From positions 1,612,001 to 1,676,000 of the forward strand of contig WOAB01000583.1 of assembly GCA_027886185.1 (NCBI GenBank): DNA of 64,000 bases, given 5' to 3'. The stretch is from Rheum nobile. Taxonomy: Eukaryota; Streptophyta; Magnoliopsida; Caryophyllales; Polygonaceae. Below are positions 33,189-44,812 of the stretch, one piece after another (within the stretch, counting starts at the first letter, position 1; each line of letters starts with the position of its first letter). The notes beneath the pieces are model-generated. The model made no database searches, was not told the origin of the DNA, and saw only the letters and a list, made by a program, of their open reading frames with translations. A program made the translations under genes and the position numbers.

Positions 33189-35049
33189 ACAAATAGTATA
33201 GACAGTGATGACATTCCACTAATAAGGAGAGTGTCTGCTAAGAAGTCTGTTGTAACGAAAAAATAGCCCCAAAAGAGGTCAACACCAACTAAACAAGCCA
33301 CAAGAAAGCCTAGACAAAAGATGAGGAGTCGTAAGAGAGAGAGAGACAAGCAGAGACCAAGGCTTCGAAGGTTCAAGCTTCAAAATCAGAACAACCTCCA
33401 CCAAAGAAGCAGTGCACCGAAACACCAGACTCTGAACAAAAACCTGAAGATGAGAAGCTTTCTCAGTCTTCTACACCAGCCAACACCACTGCAGATATAC
33501 TAACCACTCAAGCAGATGAATTGCGTTTAGAAGAACAGGGGAAGGGGAAGGGAAAGGAGGTTGAAGATGAGGACAGCCTCAGCTCACAGGAAGAGAGCAA
33601 GAGCAGTTCGTCTCAAAGTTCTGAAAAAACAGCATCCACCAGACCAAGCACTAGATCAGCCGTTGCAGGTCAATACCGTCTCCAGCGTGGCACAACATCT
33701 TCGCAGGAGAACAATGACACAACATCATCGGACAGTTCCGATGATGTACAATCAACAAAATCAAACACTAGGTCAATGGCTACAATTCAGCCAGATGCAA
33801 CAGTTTAGTTAGAGAGTTTCAGTGAAGAGGAGTTTGCGGACACCTTGAGGAAGAAACCAAAGACTACACAGATTAAAGGGAGGAAGGACAAGGGGAAGTG
33901 GAAAATTGAGGTTGACGAGGAAGAAACTGCCAAGAAGACCAAGAAAGAAAAATGGGTTGTAGTCAAGGAAAGAGGAGAGAGGAAGCTGGTAATTACAAAG
34001 GCAAAAAAGGAGAAGCAGAGAGAAACAAAGCACAACAAGCAGCTGGAGATAGTCCATGCCCACCTCAAGATAAAAACAGAAGAAGATGGCTCCCAGTACA
34101 AGTGGTTGAACACTAGGAATATCTCGAAAGTGTTTGTTAATGCACTGGAAGCTATCCCTGAAAACATGAAGGCACATGCTAAGGTGTGGATTAGGGAGAT
34201 GGGATTTGAGAGCATGTTGGATTTACAGATTAAAAGAGTGCCTCATTGCCTCGCTTTCTGGATCCTCGAACACTATGATGAGGTCAAATGTGAGATAAAG
34301 ATGGTGGATGGGAGCACCATAAAAGTCACAGAGGAGGAAGTACAAAGGGTGCTCATGATCCCTAGAGGGCAGAGGACCGTGGAAAGGAGAGGCAAAGAGG
34401 CTGATGACACCGCCATTATAAAGGAATGGAAAGACTATTTCGATAATATCAATCAAATCAGGCCAAGTCATCTGGCAGCCAAGCTCAAAGCCTGCACCTC
34501 CAAACTCTGGTTCAAAAGGTTGTTCCTCGTCATGTTCATGTCTGTGCTCGTCGAAAGCAACCAAAAGGGCACTGTCCCTCAGCATATGATGATCAACGAC
34601 GTTGAGGACGTAAAGGGATACAACTGGTGTTGGTTTGTAATCAGTGTCTTGCCTCAGACAACAACTGAATGGAAGGCCAAGAAAGAGAGGTTCTTCAGAG
34701 GGCCCATCGTCTTCCTTGTGGTAAACAACTCTTGTTTAAATTTTTTTTTTTAAATCTACTACTGTGTATTACCTTGCATGACATGTGTGTACTAATGTAT
34801 GTATGAACTTCTATGCAGTTGTTGTATTTAGACAGGGTATCTGTCTTTGGAGATACAAACCCCAACAATACACCAGTGTACCTAGGATGGACTGATGAGA
34901 GTTTGGAGGAAAGGGAGGGAAGGGAGATGAAGTTTGGAGGATTTGGATTAGGAACTCTTCAAGACCCAAGACCATCAAAGGAGAGGACAGAACAGGGATA
35001 CATGAACAACAAGCTACAGGTAAACATCAAGGTTCAAGTTCAAAAAATA

Positions 35050-35500
35050 GTATAGTGGGTTCATCAGTTTATACATCAAGGTTCATTAATTTACAGATTG
35101 AGGTTCATTTATATATACATTAAGGTTCAGATATTGTATTGAGGGGTCATCCGGTTACACAATTATTACCTACATGACTTTAGACATTGTAGATCATGCA
35201 TCACACTAGTGAGGGTTCACTGAAAAACGCAAGCAGAAATAATGAAACTTCAAGTTCAAAAAGTACTATACTGGGTTCATCAGTTTAAACATCAAGGTTC
35301 ATGCGTTTACAAGTTAGGGTTCATTCATTTATTGACCAAGGTTCAATCGAAATTGAATTGCATGTTCATCTAATTCTGATGAGTAATACATGAAAAATGA
35401 TCAAGAGGTGCATGAATAAATAATGTAAGGTTCATTAAACTAAATAATAATGTAAGGTTCAAAAAATAGTTAAGGTTCACATAAACTTGTTGTCTTGTAT
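35050..35500 (+). repeat. GGTTCAT repeat array 2 (third intron of Ulp1-like gene)
   Basis: Around seven GGTTCAT plus several GGTTCA variants between exon 3 (ends 35019) and exon 4 (starts 35505). The array is confined to the intron and in the same orientation as array 1. Confidence 0.8.
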
Positions 35501-36409
35501 GCAGGACTGGCTTAATAACTTCACCCAACAACAGTTTGTAGTGGCCACCGAAATGTTGAAACTGACCGCCATGGTGGAAAATTTGCCCACTGAATTCAAT
35601 GAAGAGCCCAAGGTGAAGAGCATGATCAAAACAGCCCAAACGCTGATTGGCAACAAAAAGGCCGAGGAAGAGGAAAGAAGCGAATTTGAGACGATATGGA
35701 ATGATGCCGACCACCCTTTCTGGAGCGATCCACAGCTCATAGAATGCTTGAGACAGGTGGAGAAGGCTGATGCTTCAAAAGAAAAGATTAAGTTCTCAAA
35801 TGCTGAACCTTCCACTTCTAAGGCAAAACAGGGCATGGATACCACACAAAATTGGGAGGATATAAACACAGTTATGGATCAGTACACTGACGTGCTCAGT
35901 GACAGAGAAGAGGAAAGAGATGAAGTTCAAGAGCTGGAGAAAGAGAGGGCATAAGGCGCTGTGCAGTAGACTGTCGTTGGGACTAAGGACAAGGGACCAA
36001 CACCCCCAGCACCAACAACAAAGAAGAAGGCCAGAAAGTCCCCGGATTTGACAATTCCATCATTCAAGCTGATAAGTTCAGAGGAGTTGGATGACGTTGA
36101 AACTGAGAAAGACAATGATGAAGAACCTGCAATGCCTGATTCACACAAGGAGAAGGAAGTGCTTATAGGGTCAGAGGAGGTACATGAAATTGGTGTTGCG
36201 GAAGCCATGCATGAAGAACATGCAGTGGCTGATGCACAGAAGGACAAAGAGTTGGCTGAAACGGAAAAGGCAAAGGAAAAGGGCAAGGGGAAGCAACTGG
36301 AGGCTGCTGAACATCGGTGATATGCAGCTCTATGAGCCAGCGATTCAGAAGATTATAAGTGTACAATAGTGGATTAAATTGTGTTGTTAGTAGTGAGTGT
36401 ACTCTGTCC

Positions 36410-36600
36410 AAGCATTGGGTTCATGAGTTATAACTACTAGGTTTATCATTTACAACTACCAGGTTCATTGAGTATAAGTAACAGGTTCATCAGACATAGA
36501 ATATGTTATACACTTCAAAAATCGATCAGGTTCATTGGTGTTGTCTTGCAGGTTCATTAATTTTCTCATGCAGGTTCATTGGTTTGACTTGTAGCAACAG
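36410..36600 (+). repeat. GGTTCAT repeat array 3 (fourth intron of Ulp1-like gene)
   Basis: Six GGTTCAT copies within the gap between the exon ending near 36318 and the one starting at 36678. Confidence 0.8.
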
Positions 36601-37164
36601 TTAAAATGTGTTGTTGTCAACATTTTTTTGTCTGTTTCGGTTAAAATTCATTTGTTGTCTTTATATCTTGTGTGCAGGTATACATGACTGCAATTTACCT
36701 CCGCCAGAACCACTTGACCAAGAGAGCAAGCGACCTTGAATTTGCACAGCCTAAGGCGCAGTTGATTCCTCTACCATTCCAGTCTGACGGTGCACAAGAG
36801 CAAAGCTCTGGGGTGTATGTCATGCGATACATGGAGAAGTACATGGGCGTGCCGAATGAGAACTGGGAGGACCAGATGAACAACAAAAACAAGATGAAGG
36901 CCGTTGAAGAGCTGAGGATCAAATACGTACATACAATCATCACCTCCGAAGCTAATGAAATAAGAGACAAGGCACTTCAGACCACTCGAGGCAACCCTGA
37001 AGGACCCTATGAATGAACATTGGATGATTATTAGCATATTGGTTAGAATTATACTAGGTTGATTGTGTGGTTTGGGAAAATGTATGATTGCTGAATTGGG
37101 TACAATGATACTAGCAGATAGCACTAATCACCTTATTAATTGCCTAAATTATGATGAAGACTTC

Positions 37165-37865
37165 AATATATTAGCAGGTTCATCATGTATAACTAACAGG
37201 TTCATTACTTTAAACATGCAGGTTCATTGAGTATAAGTAACAGGTTCATCATGTATAACTAACAGGTTCATTGAGTATAAGTAACAGGTTCAACATTTAT
37301 AACTAACATGTTCATTGAGTATAAGTAACAGGTTCAATATTTATAACTAACAGGTTCATTGAGTATAAGTAACAGGTTCATCACACATGGAATAGGTTGT
37401 ATACTTCAAAAATCGAGCAGGTTCATTGGTGTTGTCTTGCAGGTTCATTACTTTTTGCATGCAAGTTCATTGAGTATAAGTAACAGGTTCATCATGTATA
37501 ACTAACAGGTTCATTAAGTATAAGTAACAGGTTCATCATGTATAACTAACAGGTTCATTGAGTATAAGTAACAGGTTCATCACACATGGAATAGGTTGTA
37601 CACTTCAAAAATCGAGCAGGTTCATTGGTGTTGTCTTGCAGGTTCATTACTTTTCGCATGCAGGTTCATTGAGTATAAAGTAACAGGTTCATCATGTATA
37701 ACTAACAAGTTCATTGAGTATAAGTAACAGGTTCATCATGTATAACTAACAGGTTTATTGAGTAGAAGTAACACGTTCAATATTTATAACTATCAGGTTC
37801 ATTGAGTATAAGTAACACGTTCATCACACATGGAATAGGTTATACACTTCAAAAAAGTTCATCAA
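37165..37865 (+). repeat. GGTTCAT minisatellite between the two MULE 2 genes
   Basis: A tandem array built from units CAGGTTCATTGAGTATAAGTAA and CAGGTTCATCATGTATAACTAA, with higher-order repeats of about 240 bp that include ATGGAATAGGTTGTA and TCGAGCAGGTTCATTGGTG. It lies exactly between the converging 3' ends of the two genes. Confidence 0.9.
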
Positions 37866-39589
37866 ACGTAATTTAAAAAAAGATGGAATGGAAAAATGCT
37901 AAAGAGCACTAAGAGTCAAGCACTTCAGTGCAAGTGCGACTATTGTGAGTGGCGTACTTGTTGCATCTGCTGCAACGCCTTTGCCCTGCACGGCTTGAAG
38001 CAATAGAAATTTCTCTTCCACTCCGGATACGCGACCCGCTTCCTTTGTTCTTGGCTTGCTCTGGTGGCAGCACGTTAACGACTGAAGGTACTTCAACTCC
38101 GGCATAAGACTGAAGCTGCTCCAGGTTCGACGCGCCAGAACTAGATGAAGCACCACTTGCAGACAGCAGAGACGCCTTTTTCTCCTTAATCAGAACCGAA
38201 AACTGTTTCATGAGGTCTGGCTTGTCCTCCAATAGCCCCACACAGCTATAAAAGTCAGAAATCACCTCATTCATGACCGCCTCACGCTCTTCAATGGCCG
38301 CACACTGAGTCACAACAGTGTTGTCGATAGTGAACACCGGTGTAATAGTGGCATCCATGGTCCAACGCGCAAGGACATACCTATCCGGAATCCTATCAAA
38401 CCCTAGGTTCCTGAATACAAAAATGAGATGACAATAAGGCAAACAATCCTTTGAAACATATGACAGCTGCATAAAAAATCCCCACCTTCAACTGACTGCT
38501 CCACTGTGAAACTCTTGGATAAGCAATCCTTGATACCGTAGAATTTTGTACCGTTGACCTCAGACATGCTCACCATAAAGCATGATAGACAACATTCCAT
38601 AATCTGATCCTGAACAAGTTTGAAAATCGAGAGCGTGTACACCTCAGACGCGTGCTTCTCCAATCCTAAAGGCGTCTTCAGATCTGGACGCATAGTCGAA
38701 CACTCAAAGTTCAGCTTCGCCTACTTGTGTCTCTGCGTGTCCTGACTATGTCAAAGTGCATCACCAACTCAACTAGGCAGTAGTATCTGTCACTGAAGTG
38801 ACCAAAGTAACTGTTTGTAGATTCCGAAACAGAAGTAGGCTGGGATCCAAAAATGCCGGATTGCAAACATGTCATCAAACCACCTTCGCTTCACCAGTGG
38901 GAATTCATCAAGCAACGCAACCCACTGTGTCTCAAACTCTGAGGGTGAAAGGGCATGGGTCCACACAATGTTGTCCAGCCTAGCCCTAAATTCTGAACCA
39001 GCGGTAGTGTCGTACTTGGTCTTTGCGGGCACTTTCTTCATGATGTGCCACATACAAAGCCTGTGGCGCGAACGCGGGAAAACTTGTTCAATAGCCGACT
39101 TCATGGACAGGTCTTGGTCTGTAACTATAACCTTTGGCTCGTGCACCATAGCTGCCTTGAATTTCTCCAGCAACCAAACGTATGATCCCGCATCTTCCTT
39201 GAAAATTAAACCAGCCGCAAAAGTGACACTCGACTTGTGATGGTCTAGCCCGGTGAATGGTATGAAAATCAGATTGTACCTATATGGAACAGATGTACAC
39301 AAAGCCAACTATGAATAAGAAAAAGGGATAAAAACACTCAAAAAGTGTGTAATAAAAAGAGCAATCAAATCAGGATTCATAAGTACATAATGAGGTTGAT
39401 TAGAATGAATACACGACGACAACACAAAGAAGTTACAGTAGCTAGGTTCAACATTAAAAAAAACAAGGTCGTTGTTGTAAAAAGAAGCTCAATAACTATG
39501 AACAAGCAGGGGAAATAGCTAGGAGCAAGATATAACAGCAAGATATAGAAGGTGCATTTGGGATCTCAGCAAACAGACTGGAATATGTA

Positions 39590-39668
39590 GCTAGGTTCAT
39601 CACGTTTGCATACGAGGTTCATCAGTTTCAACAGAGAGGTTCATACAATCTAACCAACAGGTTCATCC
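39590..39668 (+). repeat. GGTTCAT cluster in transposase intron
   Basis: Four GGTTCAT copies in about 75 bp inside the intron of the minus-strand transposase gene. They keep the same plus-strand orientation as in the Ulp1-like gene, that is, antisense to the transposase. Further GGTTCA copies lie near 39447 and at 41057 and 41081. Confidence 0.8.
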
Positions 39669-40332
39669 AATAAACTCAACATTAAAAGCACGAAAAACAT
39701 TAAATTGAAGGCTGGTTGCAGTGTAAAATAATACAGGGACAATGCAATGAAGAAGGATAGAAAATAACATGTTGGTACGGTACGTAGCATCAAACGATAC
39801 AACGTCGCCGAAGAGAGAGAAGTTCTTGCGAGACATGGGATCAGCCCAAAATAAACGTGTCAAACGATCACAAGAATCCACGTCGTACTCAAAGAAGAAC
39901 GCATGGCAGAGTTCTTTTTTGTTGAACAGACAGTTGATCGTCATCTGAGCATCGGAACCACCTATATAAGCCAACATATCTCGCCGGTAGTTCTTGAAGT
40001 CAACAGCTGATGCACCGACTTGGGAGTAGCCGCCCACGAGTTCCTTGAATATCCTATGAGACCTGACTGGACCGATGTGCGCTTTCTCATAATCCATGAC
40101 AAACTTCTTATGTCCGAAGTCCAGCTTCCTCATAGACTTCATAAACTGTTTATCCTTACCAACAACCATTTCATGAGTGTGGCGATCTTCAAACGCTGTT
40201 ACTTTGTAGCCCTGGTTGCCCGCAAAAGTGAGGGTGAGTTTCGCCTTACAACCAACTTTGTTTGAATGACGTCGGCGCATGCGTTTTGTGTTGTTCTGGC
40301 CAGTTTTAAAACCCTGTCTGATGCAATGCAAG

Positions 40333-40717
40333 TAGACCTGAGCAAACGCGGGCCGGCCCGCCCGCCAAGCAAAACGGGCTTGGACAGGGGTTTAAGTCCG
40401 AATGGGCCGGTTGGCCCGACCCGTTTGGGCTGGCGGGCCAGGCCCGTACGGGCCGCTCGGCCCAGCCCGCGGCCCGTATAAAATTTAAATTATTTAAAAA
40501 TATATTTAAAAATACATTAAAAAAATAAATATAACCTAAAAAATACATAAAAAATAATAATTTAATGGGCCGGCCCGGCCCGCTAAATACCAAAAAAATA
40601 TACCAAAAAATAATTTAAATATAAGTTATATGTCATGTGGGCCGGGTCGGGCCGGCCCGGTTAGCCCCTTGGGTCCGACAAACGGGCTCGGCCCGGGCCC
40701 GCGTTTGATCAGGTCTA
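40333..40717. mobile_element. hAT-type MITE in transposase exon
   Basis: 385 bp with inverted ends TAGACCTGAGCAAACGCGGG (left) and, inward from the right, TAGACCTGATCAAACGCGGG. A perfect 8-bp duplication AATGCAAG flanks it (40325-40332 and 40718-40725). The interior is GC-rich near the ends (GGCCCG repeats) and AT-rich in the middle, without coding capacity. It separates KYLH from CIRQGFK in the FAR1 domain, and removing it plus one duplication restores the frame. Confidence 0.92.
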
Positions 40718-41766
40718 AATGCAAGTACTTCAGTGCAACCACATCGCCTGCCATGCGTGATCCGCCGAGCCTCACAACAAAGCCACATTCCAATGCATAT
40801 GCCTTGTAAAAATCAATCGCTTCCCCCAATGACCCGAATATCATACCAACAACTGGTTTCAGATAATCAACACAGATTGGAATGTGGTACACCGATCCAC
40901 CTTGAGATAATCGCGTAACGGATAAATCTGACGACATCTCAGTGTCCGAATCACTTGGATATGAACTAGGAGAACTCTGATCCAGGGATACACTACCACT
41001 AGCACCAACAGACCCACTTCCAGGCACTGTAAACATACAGGACATACAGCAAATGAGGTTCAATTGTATAAGGTATAGGTTCAAAACAATCGAGCACAAT
41101 CAAATAGATATAACACAGTAACACAATACACAACACAGAGCAAACAAAATATCAATCGAGTTCACACGAGCAATCAATGGAAAAACATCAGAAAAGACGA
41201 CTGTAAACACGAAGAAAAACACAATTGAATATTATGATTGTCAAAACCTAACTATAAAAACGTGAAAACGAATATGTCAAAGAACACAATACAAACGCCA
41301 CAACGAATCAATTGAATATTATGATTCTATAGATTGTCAAAATGCAAGACGAATCCATGTTGAATAAACTGTAAAGGAATTCTAAAACCCTAGAAACCGT
41401 ACAACTAGATAAGCGAGATTAACTTACCAGAATCCATGGATACCCCTATGCGAATCAATCTGAAAGCCTGAATAGATTGAACAATGCGAGATCGAGCAAC
41501 AAAACAACTGTGAGGAGCGCGACGAATAACTCCTTCAATGGCGATTGCGGAACAGCTTCGTCGCCAAGAGAGACGAGAGCAAATCGAGGGAGGCAGGCAA
41601 CAGAACAAATGAAAGGCAAAAGTACGAAAATGCCCCTCCGTATAGGGTTTTGATGTTAAATGATAGAAGATTCACAGCCGTTGGATGGAGACACGTGGAT
41701 AGCTAACATTAATGTCCAATGCTTACTATAGTCCTTGTACTCATTTGATCTTCCCTCATATATATA

Positions 41767-42096
41767 TAGAAGATTAACCTACCAATTATTATTTCCTTAT
41801 TCAAATACTAAAAATTAATAAGTTTCGGTCTAACATACAAATGAATGGAGGTGCATCAAGAAAGTTTGCTGGGGATGTGGACATATTTGATGTGCCGACG
41901 CTAAGGCGATCCTCTTTGAACTTTGGGTTAGAAGCCCAATATTATTTTGGTCCATACCCTTAGTGAAAACTGTAAATTCAACCAAACTGACAAGTCACAA
42001 CAGTGCGATAAATTAAAGTAATTAACGTACGTTCAAATGTTGTATTGAGCTACACTGAAAAACACACGAGGGTAAAGACAATCAATGAATATTACA
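41767..42096. other. Intergenic between MULE 2 and the UGT gene
   Basis: AT-rich, no reading frame or repeat recognised. It contains the 3' flank of the glycosyltransferase gene. Confidence 0.4.
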
Positions 42097-43715
42097 CTAG
42101 AAAGCTCCTGATGGATCTTGAATTGGCAAAAAATCCGAGAAAAACTCGTCAAGGCTGCTTGTTGATCCATCTTCTGCAACAGCAAGCTGGAGCAACTCGT
42201 TGAGTTTTGCACATTTGCTGTCCAATTCCATCCTCTCACTACTCTCCAAATCCATGAATCTCTTCAAAGCTTCTGAAACCCGCTCTTTCCTCACCAAGTC
42301 TCGGAACTCATTCTTCATCCTCCATCCAATTCCCCAATCTTCCACCATCACTTTGCTGTTCACCGTCTGATCGATCCCCAGAGGAAAAGTAAGAGCAGCA
42401 ACTCCAGCAAAAGCAGTCTCTAACGCAGAATTCCACCCGCAATGTGTGAGGAACCCGCCTACCGAGGCATGCCTCAAAACTCTCATTTGATCGCACCAAC
42501 TAACCACCATTCCTTTATCTCCGACAACGGCGGGACTCAACTCATCAGTCTGACTCCGAGCCACCCACAAGAAGGGCACGGCGCTGTCTTTTAGTCCAGC
42601 TGCCAGCTCATCTACCTGAGCGCTTGTGGCCGAAAGGAAGCTTCCGAGTGAAATGTAGAGGACGGATCTTTCTTGTTGCGTATCAAGCCATTCGATGTAG
42701 TCTGGTGTACCATTGGGGCTGTTTTCTGTTCCATCGGATCCGTGCGGCGTTGTGGAGTTAGGAATCGCTGGGCCAACAGGGTAGAGAGGAATGGCGACTG
42801 AAGCTCTTAATGAAGTGAGTGCAGATTCCTCGAGCTCGTTGATTGTTCTAAAGACGATGCATTGTGCATTTGATGCTGTAGATACTATTGTGGTGAGGAT
42901 ATTCAGTCCACGCTTATTGTTGACTTGGAATTCGCCTGGAAGATCAGCCAATCGAATCGAAGGTATCCCCGGGATGAAATCTATCCGTTCTTCACCTGAA
43001 CTTCCTGTTCAAACTCACAAAAGAATTCATGGAATTTGTAAAAGTGCTCATTTTCTAGGGTTTGCAATCATCTTGTAAATCGATGAAATTGCTCAACTTT
43101 TGATCATCTTGTAAATCGGATTTGTGTAGTTCTTCACACACACACACTCATACTCCTTCATTCCTAACAAATTAAGGGCAGCACAACTTCAATTTCAGAA
43201 ATCGAGATAGTACCTGAAAGATCAAGTGGGTAAAAATGGCGGCTGAGAATCAGCTGATGGTGGTAGAAAGCCGTGAACGAGGACGGAGAAGCCGGCCAAA
43301 ACGAAGCGACTGGAATTTTCCGCCTCTTTCCGAGCTCAACCGCCCAAGACAAGAAACAATCAGCAATAATTAGATCCGGCGGCGGCTCAAGCTGGTTAAG
43401 GAGCCGCTCAACCGGCTCCGTCATTTCCGTCTGAACGGATTCAAGGAAGCCGAGTAGGTCGGAGCCTCTAACCAGCTCGGAAGGGAGGACATTGGGTATA
43501 GTGGCGAAGTTTATCGGCTCAGGCGGCTTCGGCTTGGCTTGGGAGCCGAGGAGGGCGAGCCACTCTTCTGTGAGGATGAAGGACACGTGGAGGTCGGGCC
43601 TCCGGGAGGCTATTAGCTTGCAGAGGTTGAGCATCGGGTTGACATGGCCGCGGCCTGGGTGTGGGATGAATGCCACGTGGCGGCATGATGTGGTGCTGAG
43701 TTTAGAGGCATCCAT
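42097..43715 (-). CDS. UGT87A: UDP-glycosyltransferase, UGT87A type (two exons)
   Basis: Transfers sugar from a UDP-sugar to small acceptors; cytosolic family 1 enzyme. Exons are 43214-43715 and 43004-42097, separated by a 209-bp GT-AG intron (phase 1). The spliced frame is 469 residues with no stop, the usual length. The N-terminal acceptor domain has FIPHPGRGHVNPM with the expected catalytic His at residue 24, and LIIAD with the paired Asp at 119. The PSPG donor-sugar box runs from W337 to Q380 (WCDQMRVLRH ... HCGWNS ... DQ) and is complete. A GVAAL segment stands where GVPxL is common. The LPSELVR and YIEWLDTQQERSVLYISLGSF segments are what I recall for UGT87A1/A2. It has no transposon features and appears intact. 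The acceptor cannot be told from sequence; Arabidopsis UGT87A2 is linked to flowering time, which may not carry over. Confidence 0.92.
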
Positions 43716-44160
43716 TGTTGGAGCTTGGAATTTGATCGAGATTTACGAAGAAATTAATGGTGGGGAAGGCGAGGTATGTAGTCGCTCGTTACAGACTTAA
43801 CAGTAAAAACTTTACAATTAAATTTGTATTATATGATTATTATATTAGGCGTGAATCGTTAGGTGGACATAATATACTATAAACTAGCTTAATTCGTGTT
43901 TTGGACGGAACGTGTATAGGATATAAATATATTGTAGAGTGTAAACTCTAATTGGTCAACATTAAACCTAATATGATTATGATTTATGATCTTGATTATA
44001 TACTTAGTCACAAAAGCATAAAGATATATCAGTAGATATCGTGATTGTGAGAGGATGAAGATGATGAGATCATGTTGGAACAAAAACGCAAATCTTGGAA
44101 TTCGTCTTTTCTCCCTTAACCTATGCTTTAAGTTGTGTTTCGTTATATTAACCATAATGA
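43716..44160 (-). promoter_or_regulatory. Upstream region of the UGT gene
   Basis: AT-rich 5' flank. An ATATAATA-like element lies near 43828-43837 on the minus strand, about 115 bases before the ATG, and could be a TATA box. Nothing else is specific. Short ORFs in 43890-44200 are incidental. Confidence 0.35.
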
Positions 44161-44812
44161 TGAATTTCGGGTTATTATTATAGGCAGAGAGAGGAGCCAA
44201 AATCCTCTAAAGATTAAATCTCAACCTTCCATCAAAGTTGATTAATAATAGATAATATCTTTAAATAATAATGAATAATATCTTTTAGTTGTAATCAAAT
44301 TCTATCAAATCAACAGTTTCTTAATTAAACATGATGTGTCATATGGGCCACATAATGAGATGTATTAACGAAATTCGAAATACCCACAAGTCCATACTTG
44401 TTGGGTCATGAATTTCTTACATTCTCCCACTTGGTCCATATGACAAATGCTTTAATGGTCATATAGGAACAAAGATAAGGCGTGCATAAATGCTGAAATG
44501 ATATACTTAATAGGTTTATCTTAATTACTCTCAATTGATCTGAATCATTAGTTAGAGTCATAGCGGTTCTACATTAATTAAAGAGTGTAGTTCCTTCCAT
44601 GTACCACTGACCAACAATCAAAACAACTAAGTCTGTATTTAGAAGTAATCATAATGGTCCCATTAATGTCTTGAAGAAAGACTAGTTCTGTTATCATGCA
44701 TTACTGTAATATGTACATAAATGATTCATAATATGAAACAGAAAATTTCAGAAGCTTCAATAATGAATACTCAAAAATAGTGTCATAACAAAAGCACTTA
44801 GCAATCCATAAT
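44161..44812 (-). mobile_element. Old copia element C, 3' part and LTR edge
   Basis: On the minus strand a polypurine block CCAAGTGGGAGAA (44434-44422) is followed directly by TGTAAGAAATTCATGACCCA, the form of a copia PPT and LTR start. The LTR runs leftward from 44421 to an undefined end. Sequence 44435-44812 is the 3' untranslated part. The element continues at 54828, beyond Sirevirus A inserted at 44812. Confidence 0.6.

Larger units (their letters stand above)
29803..37016 (+). pseudogene. Ulp1-like protease gene of MULE 2 (decayed, interrupted)
   Basis: Exon borders read as 29803-29838, 30705-34720 (with solo LTR B at 30778-33188 inside), 34819-35019, 35505 to about 36318 and 36678-37016, all GT-AG. 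The protein starts MSDTDYSEEDFGG. It has a long Ser/Glu/Lys-rich region, then a globular part (34080-34720 and exon 3, with LEYxxEVKCEI-like and FGGFGLGTLQDPRP segments) of the kind seen in plant transposon Ulp1 proteins. Another charged region and a C-terminal fragment of the C48 peptidase domain (QSSGVYVMRYMEKYMG) follow. Stops occur near 30725, 33263, 33806 and 35952, with a frame change near 33350. In the C48 fragment the expected D-C-G reads S-S-G, so the catalytic Cys is absent, and the His/Asp part of the domain is not found. Confidence 0.65.
37909..41438 (-). pseudogene. FAR1/FHY3-type MULE transposase (decayed)
   Basis: Exon 1 is ATGGATTCTG (41438-41429) before a GTAAGT donor. Exon 2 starts near 41028 and encodes a Ser-rich leader and a FAR1 DNA-binding domain (VGMIFGSLGEAIDFYKAYAL). 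It is split by a hAT MITE (40333-40717) and continues through the transposase N-terminal region to SFDATYRTNM near 39775, holding the first catalytic Asp. After an intron (about 39310-39775) come VIVTDQDLSMKSAI (second Asp) and CMWHIMKKV. A frame change near 38850 precedes SESTNSYFG (candidate Glu). A SWIM zinc-finger start (FLCSCHMFQRI) lies near 38480. The last exon (38412-37909) ends in a zinc knuckle CSRCNKYATHNSRTC. Frameshifts and the MITE make it non-functional as it stands. Confidence 0.8.
29426..41757. mobile_element. MULE 2, large FAR1-type Mutator-like element
   Basis: About 12.3 kb, including a 2.4-kb solo LTR and a 385-bp MITE inserted later. The ends are GGAGGG at 29426 and CCCTC at 41757, flanked by a 9-bp ATATATATA direct repeat (29417-29425 and 41758-41766). 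The repeat is low-complexity, so the boundary is only moderately supported, and terminal inverted repeats are weak. Divergent outer first exons lie inside both ends: an Ulp1-like gene running rightward from 29803 and a FAR1/FHY3-type transposase running leftward from 41438. Both are decayed. The non-coding parts are filled with a GGTTCAT motif. Confidence 0.65.

Noticed and set aside
37165..37865. CRISPR-like repeat-spacer array
   Set aside because: Regular repeats are present, but this is a minisatellite with repeated, not unique, spacers, in plant nuclear DNA with no cas genes.
29426..41757. Helitron instead of MULE for the 12-kb element
   Set aside because: No Rep/helicase, no CTRR-hairpin end seen, and the transposase is FAR1/MULE type; the 9-bp flanking repeat, though AT-only, fits a MULE.
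43889..44200. 103-codon minus-strand frame upstream of the UGT
   Set aside because: AT-rich, low complexity, no recognisable domain; likely chance.
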